Assembly (NCBI RefSeq): GCF_001715975.1
Contig: NZ_MARB01000022.1
Location: 1 to 64,000 of the forward strand
DNA length: 64,000 nt
Reading direction: 5' to 3'
Source: Candidatus Thiodiazotropha endolucinida
GTDB lineage: Bacteria; Pseudomonadota; Gammaproteobacteria; Chromatiales; Chromatiaceae
Part shown: positions 63,939-64,000 of the stretch, piece after piece
Numbering within the stretch: position 1 is the first letter of the stretch
Layout: every line of letters begins with the position of its first letter
The notes under the pieces: generated by a model
What the model saw: only the letters and a program-made list of their open reading frames with translations
Databases searched by the model: none
What the model was told of the DNA's origin: nothing
Made by a program: the position numbers and the translations under genes

Positions 63939-64000
63939 ATACTCATTCATTGTCAAAAAAATCAAACTCAATCCACTATTCTCTTGAAGGGAAAAACACT

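Noticed and set aside
63729-63971. 80-residue frame at the right edge, minus strand
   Set aside because: Overlaps the metallohydrolase start and runs through the sigma-54 site; no coding character.

Overview
The window looks like a chromosome segment of a sulfur-oxidising, facultatively methylotrophic gammaproteobacterium. A secreted Gly/Tyr-rich sulfur-globule-type protein points to sulfur oxidation. A lanthanide-type methanol dehydrogenase (XoxF) with a tetrahydromethanopterin (H4MPT)/methanofuran C1 pathway points to methanol oxidation. The set resembles what I know of lucinid-symbiont relatives such as Ca. Thiodiazotropha; that placement is inference from gene content only. No rRNA, tRNA, CRISPR array or complete insertion sequence was seen.

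Layout. (1) 1-10 kb: AT-rich and gene-poor. It holds a lone FliA-type sigma region 4 ORF, a frameshifted HDOD gene, two cyclic-di-GMP enzymes (Cache-GGDEF and haem-binding DUF3365-PAS-GGDEF-EAL), a DUF2235 hydrolase and the sulfur-globule-like protein with its own terminator. (2) 10-20.8 kb: an accessory cluster of mixed strand, probably for surface glycan or protein modification. It has a TPR/O-GlcNAc-transferase-like protein, a pentapeptide-repeat protein, an Ldh-family oxidoreductase, two methyltransferases, a NeuD-type acyltransferase, a PaaK-like CoA ligase broken at a poly-C tract, a sulfotransferase and a DegT aminotransferase. (3) 20.9-39.7 kb: operons for making and using the C1 carriers. 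These are methanofuran genes (mfnB, mfnE-, mfnF- and mfnD-like), H4MPT genes (beta-RFAP synthase, pabB, PTPS homologues, DUF6513, DUF447, ATP-grasp and CitG-like proteins) and the C1 enzymes mtdB, mch and fae. (4) 40.2-44.9 kb: fhcBADC, divergent from mtdB. (5) 45.3-48.6 kb: pqqABCDE. (6) 50.7-63.7 kb: xoxF-xoxG-xoxJ-CXXCW gene, the convergent PQQ-associated ABC operon, small periplasmic proteins, a SoxYZ-like carrier and a quinoprotein relay metallohydrolase.

Together the genes describe one route. Methanol is oxidised by PQQ-XoxF with electrons passing to XoxG. Formaldehyde is captured by Fae on H4MPT, oxidised by MtdB and Mch, then moved to methanofuran and released as formate by FhcABCD. 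PQQ, methanofuran and much of H4MPT synthesis are encoded alongside.

The least expected signal is regulatory. Sigma-54 (-24/-12) promoter motifs lie in front of xoxF (perfect match), fhcBADC, mtdB/mch/fae, the PQQ-ABC operon, the divergent small-protein operon and an unseen gene at the right edge (perfect match). Some have 16-18 bp dyads upstream that could be activator sites. This suggests that one enhancer-dependent regulon controls the whole methanol module. Two other unexplained layers are a dispersed 17-25 bp TAGGGCCTGTTAACAC element, present as single ends and as one complete inverted-repeat element, and a second MITE-like element between pqqE and pip.
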